Below, piece by piece: positions 24,201 to 32,654 of a stretch of DNA of 64,000 bases. Below the pieces are notes generated by a model that saw nothing but the letters and a program-made list of their open reading frames with translations, ran no database searches and was not told the DNA's origin. How positions within the stretch are numbered: position 1 is the first letter of the stretch; the number at the start of each line of letters is the position of its first letter. A program made the position numbers and the translations under genes. This stretch comes from JANRLL01 sp033762715 (lineage in GTDB: Bacteria; Pseudomonadota; Alphaproteobacteria; Rickettsiales; SXRF01): contig JANRLL010000004.1 of NCBI GenBank assembly GCA_033762715.1, positions 104,542 to 168,541 of the forward strand, in the 5' to 3' direction.

Positions 24201-25232
24201 ATGACCTATACAAACTTACAAGATTTCATTGATCACGTAACGCATAATACTTCTAACGTTACTGATCTTCATACCAAACAACTCTCATCTATTGCCAACG
24301 ATATTAATGGCGCTCGTCTTCAAGCCAAAATTGGCAGAGCAAGCGGTGCTGCAACTGTTGATGCTGCAGGCAACTTTACCGGCGCACGCACCGGTAGCGC
24401 TAGTGGCTTGCTGGATGAGGTTCAGTCACTCAAAGATTTCCGCCAACAACTCGAAGAGATGGGTGGCGAAGGCACTTTCAAAACCGCACTACGCGATCAG
24501 CAACGCGGCTTGGAGAAGAAAGCGCAAAACGTATATCGCGACGTATCGACCGCATTGGAGCATCATGAAGCGGTAGGTGCAGAAATTACGTCTCAGAAAG
24601 AAAGAATTGGAAAGCTTCTTAAAGATCGTTTTAACTCGCAAGCGAAAGATATTGAAACAGCGCTTAAAGCAGAAATGGCAACAGCTGGTACTAATACTGC
24701 TGCGCAAAAAGCGGCCATGGATAAAGCAGCCAAAGCACGCACTCAATTGCTGGATAACTTGAAAGCAGCCAACGAATCGCTGGCTGATCACTTTAAAGAT
24801 CTGACCAAAAGCCATGCGGATCAAGCGATCGATCTGCGCAAAGTGGTGTCGGACATTGAAAAAGAAACCGGCATTAAATTTGAAGAACATGCTTCGAAAA
24901 AAGCAGTTGCAACTCTCGAAGGCGCAGGCTCTAAAGCCGTTGCTACCGGCGAGCAAGCAGCAGGCAAAGCAGCCGGATTCTTCGGCAAAATTGGCCAAAA
25001 CTTCAAAGGCAACGCAATGTCGAAAGGCAAAGCCGCCATTGGTGTGGCAGCTGCAGCAGGCTTTGGTATCTCTGGTGCCAAACAAGTACTGCGCGGCGTT
25101 GGCGTGATTTCTCCACAACTGGATGAAAACGGTAAAGCACAGGCAACCGATGGCGACATCTTTATGGGTGGCGCGAAGCTGGCAGCTGCTGCCGGCGGTC
25201 TGTGGCTCGCTGGTCACGGCGCAGGTCGTTAA
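24201..25232 (+). CDS. Helical coil protein with C-terminal hydrophobic segment, unknown
   Basis: 343 residues, not recognised. The first 220 residues are helical and lysine/glutamine/alanine-rich with coiled-coil character (LLDEVQSLKDFRQQLEEMG, KKAQNVYRDVSTALEHHE). A Gly/Ala-rich hydrophobic stretch lies near residues 275-290 (AIGVAAAAGFGISGAKQ), and a second hydrophobic patch ends the protein (GGAKLAAAAGGLWLAGHG). This coil plus terminal Gly/Ala segment is reminiscent of secreted membrane-inserting proteins, but that is only an inference. It is a single-gene unit with its own tandem Pho-box promoter, a strong ribosome-binding site and a strong terminator. Confidence 0.72.
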   Translation: MTYTNLQDFIDHVTHNTSNVTDLHTKQLSSIANDINGARLQAKIGRASGAATVDAAGNFTGARTGSASGLLDEVQSLKDFRQQLEEMGGEGTFKTALRDQQRGLEKKAQNVYRDVSTALEHHEAVGAEITSQKERIGKLLKDRFNSQAKDIETALKAEMATAGTNTAAQKAAMDKAAKARTQLLDNLKAANESLADHFKDLTKSHADQAIDLRKVVSDIEKETGIKFEEHASKKAVATLEGAGSKAVATGEQAAGKAAGFFGKIGQNFKGNAMSKGKAAIGVAAAAGFGISGAKQVLRGVGVISPQLDENGKAQATDGDIFMGGAKLAAAAGGLWLAGHGAGR

Positions 25233-25266
25233 TCACTACATAGTGTTCTCCCAAAGTTTCTTTATT

Positions 25267-25299
25267 GCCCTCCATCCTTCGGGATGGGGGGCTTTTTTT
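25267..25299 (+). terminator. Strong rho-independent terminator
   Basis: An 11-bp stem starting GCCCTCCATCC, with one T-G wobble, closes on a TTCG tetraloop and is followed by seven T. It ends the transcript of the preceding 343-residue protein gene. Confidence 0.92.
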
Positions 25300-25318
25300 G
25301 CCATTTAAAGTCATTTCC

Positions 25319-25378
25319 GAGATTATCTCCTGATAATCTCATGAAACGTGCTCAGGGCTTAACGGCCTCCTTGCCGTT
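25319..25378. repeat. Two perfect inverted repeats upstream of the ParB-like gene
   Basis: GAGATTATC/GATAATCTC (9-bp arms, 4-base spacer, 25319-25340) and AACGGC/GCCGTT (6-bp arms, 6-base spacer, 25361-25378) lie between the terminator and the Pho-box-like promoter. Neither is followed by a T-run. They could be operators for a dimeric regulator or RNA hairpins. Confidence 0.5.
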
Positions 25379-25401
25379 TGGGTGGCTAGATGACCCGCCC
25401 T

Positions 25402-25447
25402 CTGTCATCAAAATTTCACACACATCCTCGTAGCTGCATGATAAATT
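25402..25447 (+). promoter_or_regulatory. Pho-box-like promoter of the ParB-like gene
   Basis: CTGTCATCAAAATTTCACA (25402-25420) matches 16 of 19 positions of the enterobacterial Pho-box consensus. Half-sites TCAT (25405) and TCAC (25416) are 11 bp apart. Nineteen bases later comes GATAAATT with TAAATT (25442-25447) as -10 candidate. The predicted transcript start falls at or just before the first ATG (25454), so the message may be leaderless or translation may begin at ATG 25469. Confidence 0.62.
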
Positions 25448-25453
25448 AAAAGT

Positions 25454-26236
25454 ATGCAGACACCGAATATGCCTGAGCACAGCGTTATTATGACCATGCT
25501 TGATCCGAAACAGATCAAGGTGGATGCGGATACCTATCAATTTCGTGCCAAAGGTGATGCAAAAGGTGTAACCGATGCGGGCCGCCATCAGGAAACCGAA
25601 TGGGACCCGATTATTCACGGCAATCCGATTCTGGTGCATCAGCGTCTGGATGGTTCGTTCTTTGTCGCGGACGGTCATCACCGTGTCGATTTAGCCAAGC
25701 GCCTGCAAACCGAAGGTAAAGGCCCAAGCACGATTGCAGCCATGGTATTGCGTGAGGCCGATGGCTATACGCCGGAAGATGTAAAAATCATCGCCGCTCT
25801 GAAGAATATCAATGATGGCCACTCCAGTGTAGTCGAAGCGGCGCGCGTGATTCAAGAAACGCAACGCGGTATCGCGGGTGGAAAAATTCACGAACATCTG
25901 CTGCCAAAACTCGATGACAATAAGACATTGTTAAAACAGTCCACGGCGTTGTCACACTTGTCGCAGCAAGGGTTGGCGCGGGTAGAAATGGGCGATGTAT
26001 CGCTTAACGCTGCGATGATTGTGGCGCTTAATGTGCAGGACCAAAAGCAGCAGGACGATATGCTGCGCGAAATTACCTATATTACCCATCAGCCTTATAA
26101 CGGCCAAGCACCGATCCATGTGCCTGCTTCAGAGATGTCGCTCGGCAGCGTAACACTCAATCAACAGCCAAGCTTTGCGCAAAAGATTATGGCGCAGCGT
26201 TTCGGGCAAGCTGCCGCTCCCGCCCGTACCGTATAA
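25454..26236 (+). CDS. ParB/sulfiredoxin-fold (ParB-like N-terminal domain) protein
   Basis: 260 residues. The first 120 carry the ParB-like fold: a 'L.P.QIKVDADTYQFR' strand, NPILVHQRLDGSFFVADGHHRVDLAKRL with the diagnostic D-G-H-H-R motif, and MVLREADGYTPEDVK. The rest is helical and could be an HTH-like region (QSTALSHLSQQGLARVEMGDVSLNAAMIVALN). Chromosomal ParB uses CTP at the corresponding GERR motif; the GHHR version is typical of stand-alone and mobile-element ParB-like proteins whose activities vary. No parA neighbour exists, so chromosome partition is unlikely. An in-frame ATG at 25469 is an alternative start. Confidence 0.75.
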   Translation: MQTPNMPEHSVIMTMLDPKQIKVDADTYQFRAKGDAKGVTDAGRHQETEWDPIIHGNPILVHQRLDGSFFVADGHHRVDLAKRLQTEGKGPSTIAAMVLREADGYTPEDVKIIAALKNINDGHSSVVEAARVIQETQRGIAGGKIHEHLLPKLDDNKTLLKQSTALSHLSQQGLARVEMGDVSLNAAMIVALNVQDQKQQDDMLREITYITHQPYNGQAPIHVPASEMSLGSVTLNQQPSFAQKIMAQRFGQAAAPARTV

Positions 26237-26247
26237 TTTCCAGCTAA

Positions 26248-26553
26248 TTAAGCGCTTTCAAGCTCATCGTGATCAAACCCGTAATAGGCTTTGATTTTGG
26301 CTTTGATTTCATCTTTCGGCGGAATGCCTACGCCTTTTTCCACTACCACCGCAAAATGCGGAATCACCCCTTGCTTGAGCGACTTCATGGTTTCCTCATG
26401 CAGCATTTCGCTGGCAATCAAATAAAAATAAATCGCCTCATCCGTCTGCGCATCGATCGCCGGCACGAAATACACATGGATCTGCTTTGCCGCATCGTAT
26501 TTTGACCGGTAATGCGGTAGCCGCTCCATCATATTTTCAGGCAGGTCGTTCAT
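26248..26553 (-). CDS. Small hypothetical protein downstream of valS
   Basis: 101 residues, not recognised. The sequence alternates strands and helices (HVYFVPAIDAQTDEAIYFYL, IPHFAVVVEKG) and is acidic at its C-terminus (YGFDHDELESA), so a small globular alpha/beta protein is likely. It overlaps the end of valS by 4 bp (ATGA) and is therefore translated from the valS message. It converges on the ParB-like gene 11 bp away. Confidence 0.6.
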   Translation of the reverse strand: MNDLPENMMERLPHYRSKYDAAKQIHVYFVPAIDAQTDEAIYFYLIASEMLHEETMKSLKQGVIPHFAVVVEKGVGIPPKDEIKAKIKAYYGFDHDELESA

Positions 26554-29288
26554 TTTTGCCTTTGCAATGTTTCAGCTAATCCCTGCACCTGGACTTTGAC
26601 CACATGCTTGCTCAAATCGGGGCTGCCTGGACCATGCAGGATTTTGTCATGCTCGATTTTTTCATGCTCGGATTGATCGGGGTTGCGCTTATGGTCTTCT
26701 ACTTTTGCCAGCGCCACGCGCACAGCAAATTGGCCGCTATCGGTTGCAACGGCCAGCTCATCGCGGTCAGTTGCCACTATCTCATGCGCATTACCAGCGG
26801 CTTTTAGATCTTCGGTGATGCCAGCCAATTGTTCAAACGTCACATCGCCCTTGGTATAGACTTCCACCCGCGACACCGGATATTTAATCGACACACCGGC
26901 TTCCGATTTGGTTTTGCGAATGACATTGAGAATATCAACGCAGGCAATACCGGCGCGTTCTGCTGCTTGATCATAGGGGTAATCGGCTGCTTTGGGCCAC
27001 GCACCCCGCGCATGCACCGAGCCAAGACCGTCAAACAGATAGCTATAAATTTCTTCCGTTACATGCGGCACAAACGGCGCAAATAAGCGCATTAGCGCAT
27101 TGAGGCAGTGATGAATGGTATAAAGCGCCGATTGTTGATTGCCGCCGGATTCGCCATAAGCCCGCGCTTTGACCAACTCAAGATAATTGTCGCAGAAATC
27201 ATTCCAGAAGAAATCTTCAATCGCCACCCGCGCATCGCAATATTCAAAGGTGTCGAATTGCTGCGTGGCTTTCTTCACGCAATTATGCAGGCGCGAGAGA
27301 ATCCATAAATCCAGCGGCTCGCTAATATGCCCTGCCTTGGTGTCAGCGGTGGCAGTGCTTGGGATGCCTGCGAGTTTATCGAGATTGAGCGCGGCAAATT
27401 GGCTGGCATTCCAGAGTTTATTGACCAGCTTGCGGCCGATCTTGAGCAAGTCTTCCGAGAATGCTGTATCGGCGCCTAAGCGCGAGGTTGATGCCCAGTA
27501 ACGCACGGCGTCGGTGCCTTTTTCTTCGATCAATGCCACGGGGGTCACCACATTACCCTTGGATTTACTCATCTTGGTTTTGTCCGCCGCCAAGCACCAG
27601 CCGGAGATTACGATATTCTTCCACGGCACGCAGTCCGTGTGCAGATGCGCCTTGGCAATCGTATAGAACGCCCAGGTGCGGATGATCTCATGCGCTTGCG
27701 GGCGCATATCGGCGGGGAATAATTTGCCTTGGCCGAGCGATCTCGCATTAATCTGCGGGCTGATGGAAGAGGTCGCCCAGGTATCCATCACGTCCTTATC
27801 GCCGTCCACTTCCTCGCGCGAATAGCCTTTGGGTAGATCCACTGTGGGATCTACTGGAAGCTGATCACCATCGGCAAACAGGATTTTGCCTTCTTCGCCG
27901 GCGCGTTTGGAATACCATACGGGGAATGACACGCCGAAAAAGCGCTGGCGTGAAATGCACCAATCTTCTTTGAGGCCATCAATCCATTGGTTGAGGCGGA
28001 TATGCATATATTCCGGATGCCAGGTGACTTGATCGCCTTTTTGTTTCAGCGCTTCTTTTTTATCGGCAATGCGCACGAACCATTGGTGAGTCGGGATAAT
28101 CTCAATCGGCGTGCCCGAACGCTCAGCGCATTTCACCGTATGGGTCATTGGGGTTTGCTTGAGCAACAGACCGGCTGCTTGCAGCAGCTCGATGATTTTA
28201 GCATTGGCCTGTTTGGGTTTGAGGCCTTCTATTGCTTTATAAACAGCAAGGGCTTGCTTGAAATCTACCGTATTTCTTTCCCATACTTGAGATTGGTCAA
28301 ACTTCCCTTCTTTTCCTGCCAAAAATATTACTGCACTAATATTTTCATCAGAAATTTCTGCGCCATCATATAAATGACCCGCATACTTTATTCTTCCATC
28401 CAAATTTAAAAGAGCGCGGATGGGCAACTCATGCTTCCTTTGCCACTCTTTATCGGTGTCATCACCAAAGGTACAGCACATCACCAAGCCCGTGCCTTTT
28501 TCGCGCTCGACGGCCTCATCGGCAATCATCGGCACCTTCACGCCAAAAAGCGGGGTGACGGCGTGCTTGCCTTTATATTTCGCTGCATTGGGATCCTCAG
28601 GGTGATACATGACCGCCACGCAGGCGCCGAGCAGTTCGGGACGGGTGGTCATGATGACGAGCGGGCTGCCATCTTCCAGCGTGAAGGCCAGGTCATTCAT
28701 CGTGCCAGGCAGTTCTTTATTTTCAATCTCGGCCTGGGCGATGGCGGTTTGATCGACCCAATCCCAATAGGTGGGCCTAAAATCACGATAGGCCTGGTCT
28801 TTTTTCAGCAAATCAATGAACGAGGCCTGCGAGAGCGCACGCACATCATCATTGATGGTTTGGTATTCCTTGCGCCAATCAACCGACAGCGCCGTGCTTT
28901 TAAATAAATGACGAAACTCATTTTCTGCATCAACCACCACGTCTTTACAGAGCGCCACGAAATCGGCACGCGGCATGGCCGAGCCGCGCACGTTTTTGAT
29001 TTTTTCCACCAGGCGCTCAGTGGGCAGGCCGTTATCGTCAAAGCCCATCGGGTAGAACACGTCTTTGCCGATCATCCGCTTATAGCGCGCGATGAAATCG
29101 GCCTGGGTGTAGCTAAAAATATGGCCCATATGGAGTAGGCCGGACACGGTCGGCGGCGGGGTATCGATGACGAAGGTTTGCTCGCGCGGCAAATCATCGC
29201 GAAAATGATAAGTGCCGTTTGCTACCCAATATTCCTGCCAGCGTTTTTCAGCCTCTTTATGGTCGTAACTCTTCGGTAGTGGTTTCAT
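26550..29288 (-). CDS. valS: Valyl-tRNA synthetase, archaeal/rickettsial subtype
   Basis: 912 residues. It attaches valine to tRNA-Val in the cytoplasm. The class I signatures are HMGH (53-56) and KMSKS (572-576). The CP1 editing domain covers about 180-400 (TTRPELLGACVAV, GTGLVMCCTFGD). The opening PPPTVSGLLHMGHIFSYTQ and the absence of the long C-terminal coiled coil of typical bacterial enzymes match the archaeal-type ValRS known from Rickettsia. An extra stretch, about residues 303-350, sits in the editing domain and its DNA (28240-28382) is visibly more AT-rich than its surroundings. It is the third gene of a minus-strand run with 4-bp overlaps on both sides. Confidence 0.95.
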   Translation of the reverse strand: MKPLPKSYDHKEAEKRWQEYWVANGTYHFRDDLPREQTFVIDTPPPTVSGLLHMGHIFSYTQADFIARYKRMIGKDVFYPMGFDDNGLPTERLVEKIKNVRGSAMPRADFVALCKDVVVDAENEFRHLFKSTALSVDWRKEYQTINDDVRALSQASFIDLLKKDQAYRDFRPTYWDWVDQTAIAQAEIENKELPGTMNDLAFTLEDGSPLVIMTTRPELLGACVAVMYHPEDPNAAKYKGKHAVTPLFGVKVPMIADEAVEREKGTGLVMCCTFGDDTDKEWQRKHELPIRALLNLDGRIKYAGHLYDGAEISDENISAVIFLAGKEGKFDQSQVWERNTVDFKQALAVYKAIEGLKPKQANAKIIELLQAAGLLLKQTPMTHTVKCAERSGTPIEIIPTHQWFVRIADKKEALKQKGDQVTWHPEYMHIRLNQWIDGLKEDWCISRQRFFGVSFPVWYSKRAGEEGKILFADGDQLPVDPTVDLPKGYSREEVDGDKDVMDTWATSSISPQINARSLGQGKLFPADMRPQAHEIIRTWAFYTIAKAHLHTDCVPWKNIVISGWCLAADKTKMSKSKGNVVTPVALIEEKGTDAVRYWASTSRLGADTAFSEDLLKIGRKLVNKLWNASQFAALNLDKLAGIPSTATADTKAGHISEPLDLWILSRLHNCVKKATQQFDTFEYCDARVAIEDFFWNDFCDNYLELVKARAYGESGGNQQSALYTIHHCLNALMRLFAPFVPHVTEEIYSYLFDGLGSVHARGAWPKAADYPYDQAAERAGIACVDILNVIRKTKSEAGVSIKYPVSRVEVYTKGDVTFEQLAGITEDLKAAGNAHEIVATDRDELAVATDSGQFAVRVALAKVEDHKRNPDQSEHEKIEHDKILHGPGSPDLSKHVVKVQVQGLAETLQRQK

Positions 29289-30226
29289 GAGGGGATATAT
29301 TTCCGTTTGATTTTAATCGCACCGGCGCTGATTAAAATCATCAGTACACCAAACACAATGAGTGACACCGGCCAGCCGATCGAGTTGACGAAATGGCGGG
29401 CGGTGAAATAGCCGATATAGCTAAGCAGCGAGAGAACGCTGATGGCGAGCAATAGCGTGCTGCGCACTTCGGTACTCAAATAAATCATGAGTACACACAG
29501 TCCCAGATAGACGACTTCAAACGCCGTGCCCTGGAACATGGAAAACGCGCTGCAGAATAAGAAGATGGCGCCAATAGCATAGCCAAGGCCGATCACCGCA
29601 TTATATTCCTGCTCGCGGTAATAACGCGATAGCGCGTGACTCAGCGACAAAAGCGATACACCCGCGACCAAGCCGGAGAGCTTATAGGAAATGCCCATCC
29701 AATCGGTCAGGGTGAAATAGAGCGAAAAGGCATAGGTCAGGCTAAAAAATAGCAATACAGCGCTGCGGTATTTAGTAAAGAGCGCGAATTGTTGTAAAAA
29801 CAGCAAGCTAAATACCAGCGTGGGGGCCGCATGCCAGTCATTGCCTGTTCTGAAATATTCATAGATCAACACGAACATGCCGCCTGGCTGGAGCAGACCC
29901 GCCAAGACAAACATCACTGGTATGGCTCGCTTGTAGCTTTGTTCACGGTAGAAGCTCAATCCCATGAGTAAGCACACAACGCCGGAGCCCAGCGTGATCA
30001 GCACACGAGCGAAACTGCCCATGCTGCCCCAGAACATGCCGGTATAGGTGCAAATGCCCGCTAAAATAAAAATGCCGCCCAGATAGGCGAGCACTTTAGT
30101 GAGTGTGGTGCTGGAGTTGCGGTCGTCTCTGGACGCTTTCAGCGCGGTGGCGATTTCGCCGCTGCTTAGCTGATGTTCGTGAGCGAGGGCAACGATACTA
30201 GCGAGTGCGTCCTGGCGTGTGTTCAT
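29285..30226 (-). CDS. Polytopic membrane protein (DUF2157-like)
   Basis: 313 residues from the ATGA overlap at 30226; a longer reading from 30241 overlaps the previous gene further. A short soluble N-terminus (ALASIVALAHEHQLSSGEI) is followed by about nine hydrophobic helices beginning VLAYLGGIFILAGICTYTG. That arrangement, a cytosolic helical pair then 'LAYLGG..ILAGI', resembles the DUF2157 family of uncharacterised membrane proteins. It overlaps valS by 4 bp. Confidence 0.68.
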   Translation of the reverse strand: MNTRQDALASIVALAHEHQLSSGEIATALKASRDDRNSSTTLTKVLAYLGGIFILAGICTYTGMFWGSMGSFARVLITLGSGVVCLLMGLSFYREQSYKRAIPVMFVLAGLLQPGGMFVLIYEYFRTGNDWHAAPTLVFSLLFLQQFALFTKYRSAVLLFFSLTYAFSLYFTLTDWMGISYKLSGLVAGVSLLSLSHALSRYYREQEYNAVIGLGYAIGAIFLFCSAFSMFQGTAFEVVYLGLCVLMIYLSTEVRSTLLLAISVLSLLSYIGYFTARHFVNSIGWPVSLIVFGVLMILISAGAIKIKRKYIPS

Positions 30227-30807
30227 GGTTGAGTCACCCATCCTAAAAATTCAACATTATAATAATCATAGCGGCGGTTACTCAGGGTGGGAATTTTCAC
30301 CATGTTGCCGTCTTTATAAATAGTTACCGAGCGATCACTGCGGGCACTAAAAAGAAAGGAGCCGCTATCCACGCTGCCATCTTTGCTGAAGCTATAGCCG
30401 TCTGGCGCGGTGGTGCTAACGTCAACCACCCAGTTTTGGATCTCAGGCAATTCAACGGGTTTCCATTGAATGTCTTTATTATTCAAATCAACTGGAATGG
30501 TGATTTCACGCGTGTTGTTGGTTTTAGGATCGAAATAATACAGGCGAGGGCGCTGGCGGTTATAATTTTTGTCGTCCCAAAAGCGCGTCAGCACTTTCAC
30601 TTTTTTATTTTCCACTGTGACGCGTATATCCTGATCACTGGCTGCCTCATATTTGTTTTGCGTAAACAGCAAGCCGTATTTCGGCGGTTCCACCAGCATG
30701 CCTGGCAGAGTAGAGGCGATGGCAAAAAATACCATCAATAGTAGTGGCAGTCCGATGCCGGCAGCCAAGGCAGGATTTTCTTTCAATAAGCGCATCCATT
30801 TCTCCAT
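30223..30807 (-). CDS. Membrane-anchored protein, unknown (GDYXXLXY-like position)
   Basis: 194 residues with one N-terminal membrane helix (about 12-36) and an exported beta-rich domain (RLYYFDPKTNNTREITIP, GYSFSKDGSVDSG, VTIYKDGNMVKIPT). No family is recognised with confidence. DUF2157-type membrane proteins are often followed or preceded by a GDYXXLXY-family periplasmic protein; the motif itself is not seen here, so the link is only positional. It lies between asd and the membrane protein gene in a tight minus-strand operon (2-bp and 4-bp junctions). Confidence 0.55.
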   Translation of the reverse strand: MEKWMRLLKENPALAAGIGLPLLLMVFFAIASTLPGMLVEPPKYGLLFTQNKYEAASDQDIRVTVENKKVKVLTRFWDDKNYNRQRPRLYYFDPKTNNTREITIPVDLNNKDIQWKPVELPEIQNWVVDVSTTAPDGYSFSKDGSVDSGSFLFSARSDRSVTIYKDGNMVKIPTLSNRRYDYYNVEFLGWVTQP

Positions 30808-30809
30808 GA

Positions 30810-31844
30810 TTAGTGGCTTTTCTTCGGAGCGAGGCCGTAATCTTTGATCAGGGTTTCAGCGATTTGCACGGCGTTGAGCGCGGCACCCTTGCGCAGATTA
30901 TCTGACACCACCCACATATTGAGTCCGTTTTTCACGGTGGGATCTTGGCGCAGTCGCGATACGAATACGCCATCTTCACCGACACATTCCACCGGTGTGC
31001 AATAGCCGCCGTCTTTGCGATCATCAAACAGCACCACACCTTCCGCATCAGCCAGCGCTTCGAGCGCCTCTTCAACGCTGATCGGTTTTTCAAACTCGAT
31101 ATTCACCGCTTCCGAATGCCCGACAAACACCGGCACGCGTACGCAGGTCGCCGTCACGGCAATATCGGCTTCCATGATTTGTTTGGTTTCTTCCACCATT
31201 TTCCATTCTTCTTTGGTGCTGCCATTTTCCATGAACACATCGATATGCGGGATCACGTTAAAAGCGATGCGCTTGGTGAATTTAGCCGGTTCTTTCGGAT
31301 CGTTCATATAGATGGATTTAGTCTGATCGAATAATTCATCCATACCCGATTTTCCTGCGCCCGATACTGATTGGTAGGTAGAGACCACCACGCGTTTGAT
31401 CGTGGCCAAATCATGCAACGGCTTAAGCGCCACCACCATCTGCATGGTCGAGCAGTTGGGATTAGCGATAATGTTGGTTTTGCGGAAATCCTTCAGCGCA
31501 TGGCCATTGACCTCCGGTACCACCAGCGCAATGGTTGGGTCCATACGGAAATGCGAGGTGTTGTCGATCACCACGCAACCAGTCGCGGCTGCTTTTGGCG
31601 CAAATATTTTCGATACGGCTGAACCTGGCGAGAAAAGTGCGATATCGGTATCGCTGAAATCATAGTCATCGAGGGGTTGAACGGTCAGAATATCCTGCTC
31701 GCCGTAGCTTACCTGTTTGCCTTTGGAGGATTTGGAGGCGAGCGCAACGATTTCGCGAGCGGGAAAACGGCGTTCAGCCAGGATTTCTAGGATTTCACGG
31801 CCAACATTACCGGTTGCGCCGACGACTGCGACTTTATAACTCAT
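30810..31844 (-). CDS. asd: Aspartate-semialdehyde dehydrogenase
   Basis: 344 residues from ATG 31844; an in-frame TTG at 31865 is less likely. NADPH-dependent reductive dephosphorylation of aspartyl phosphate to aspartate semialdehyde, for lysine, diaminopimelate, threonine and methionine synthesis. The Rossmann motif VVGATGNVG is at 8-16. The catalytic cysteine is C131 in NPNCST, followed by QSVSGAGKSG and NVIPHID. The end of the alphaproteobacterial leuD-leuB-asd neighbourhood is preserved, although an AT-rich foreign-looking gene now separates it from leuB. Confidence 0.96.
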   Translation of the reverse strand: MSYKVAVVGATGNVGREILEILAERRFPAREIVALASKSSKGKQVSYGEQDILTVQPLDDYDFSDTDIALFSPGSAVSKIFAPKAAATGCVVIDNTSHFRMDPTIALVVPEVNGHALKDFRKTNIIANPNCSTMQMVVALKPLHDLATIKRVVVSTYQSVSGAGKSGMDELFDQTKSIYMNDPKEPAKFTKRIAFNVIPHIDVFMENGSTKEEWKMVEETKQIMEADIAVTATCVRVPVFVGHSEAVNIEFEKPISVEEALEALADAEGVVLFDDRKDGGYCTPVECVGEDGVFVSRLRQDPTVKNGLNMWVVSDNLRKGAALNAVQIAETLIKDYGLAPKKSH

Positions 31845-31981
31845 GATCTGCTTTCTTGTTGCCAATTAAAAGGGTGCTAAATCTAGACCAATTAACTGAA
31901 AAAGCAATAGTTTATAGAGATTTTTATGCAGCCTTGCTTTTGGCGGAGGCATTAAGCGCCCCTAGAATCGCCTCGCCCGAA

Positions 31982-32632
31982 TTACTTTAATTGATTCGTA
32001 TTTAGCATGCCTAGCTTTTTTATGAATTTGGTTATTGGCATGTGAGATATCAGGGTATCTTCTTGATAACGATCACCAAGCTTTTCCTTAGCAATTTCAT
32101 TTATTCTTTCAGCGCTTATAGCATTCTTATAATAATTAATGTAATGAGTGCTGTTTTTTGCCTTTTCATTTAAATTCAGTGCGTCTAAAGGGTTTTCATT
32201 TACAGATATAGTTATAAGCGAACCGATTCTAAATGATGTCCAACTCGTGATTTGATCCCAACGGATTTCTGTATAGGGGTCTTTTTTTATATATAAAAAC
32301 TTATTTGGTTCGGTGCGTATTATTTTTATGCTGTAGTATATGAAAAAACCGATTTGTAGATTTTTTTCATTTAAAACAAGGCGGGTGCTTTCTGGGTGAC
32401 GCAATATTTCCAGTGGACGCCGATAATGCATAAAAAAACCGTATGTAACCAAGAAGATTATAAAAGCGGTGCCGACAATAATCTCTGCATTAAGCATTTG
32501 GTTCTTCTGGTATTCCACGACAATACGATTAATTGTCAAAAATAAAACAGCAACAAGACAAATTATCTTGTAGGCGCTGACCCTAAGCTTCTTCGTGGCT
32601 GTATCTCTGACATCAACAGAATAGAGTATCAT
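31982..32632 (-). CDS. AT-rich membrane protein with PH-like domain, unknown
   Basis: 216 residues. Two hydrophobic helices near the N-terminus (about 23-38 and 51-69) precede a soluble domain with a beta-rich opening (TRLVLNEKNLQIGFFIYY, EIRWDQITSWTSFRIGSLITISV) that resembles a bacterial PH domain, then a helical C-terminus. The base composition is much richer in A and T than leuB and asd on either side and the codon use is correspondingly shifted. This points to recent acquisition. Function is unknown. Confidence 0.62.
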   Translation of the reverse strand: MILYSVDVRDTATKKLRVSAYKIICLVAVLFLTINRIVVEYQKNQMLNAEIIVGTAFIIFLVTYGFFMHYRRPLEILRHPESTRLVLNEKNLQIGFFIYYSIKIIRTEPNKFLYIKKDPYTEIRWDQITSWTSFRIGSLITISVNENPLDALNLNEKAKNSTHYINYYKNAISAERINEIAKEKLGDRYQEDTLISHMPITKFIKKLGMLNTNQLK

Positions 32633-32654
32633 TACAATCTTTCAATGTCCGCGC

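Noticed and set aside
24489..25217. Minus-strand open frame of about 242 codons
   Set aside because: It is antisense to the 343-residue coil protein, Phe/Cys-rich in an implausible way, and has no ribosome-binding site. The plus-strand gene has promoter, ribosome-binding site and terminator.
25319..25378. CRISPR-like or parS-type repeat array upstream of the ParB-like gene
   Set aside because: Only two unrelated inverted repeats occur, with no repeated unit and no match to the parS palindrome.
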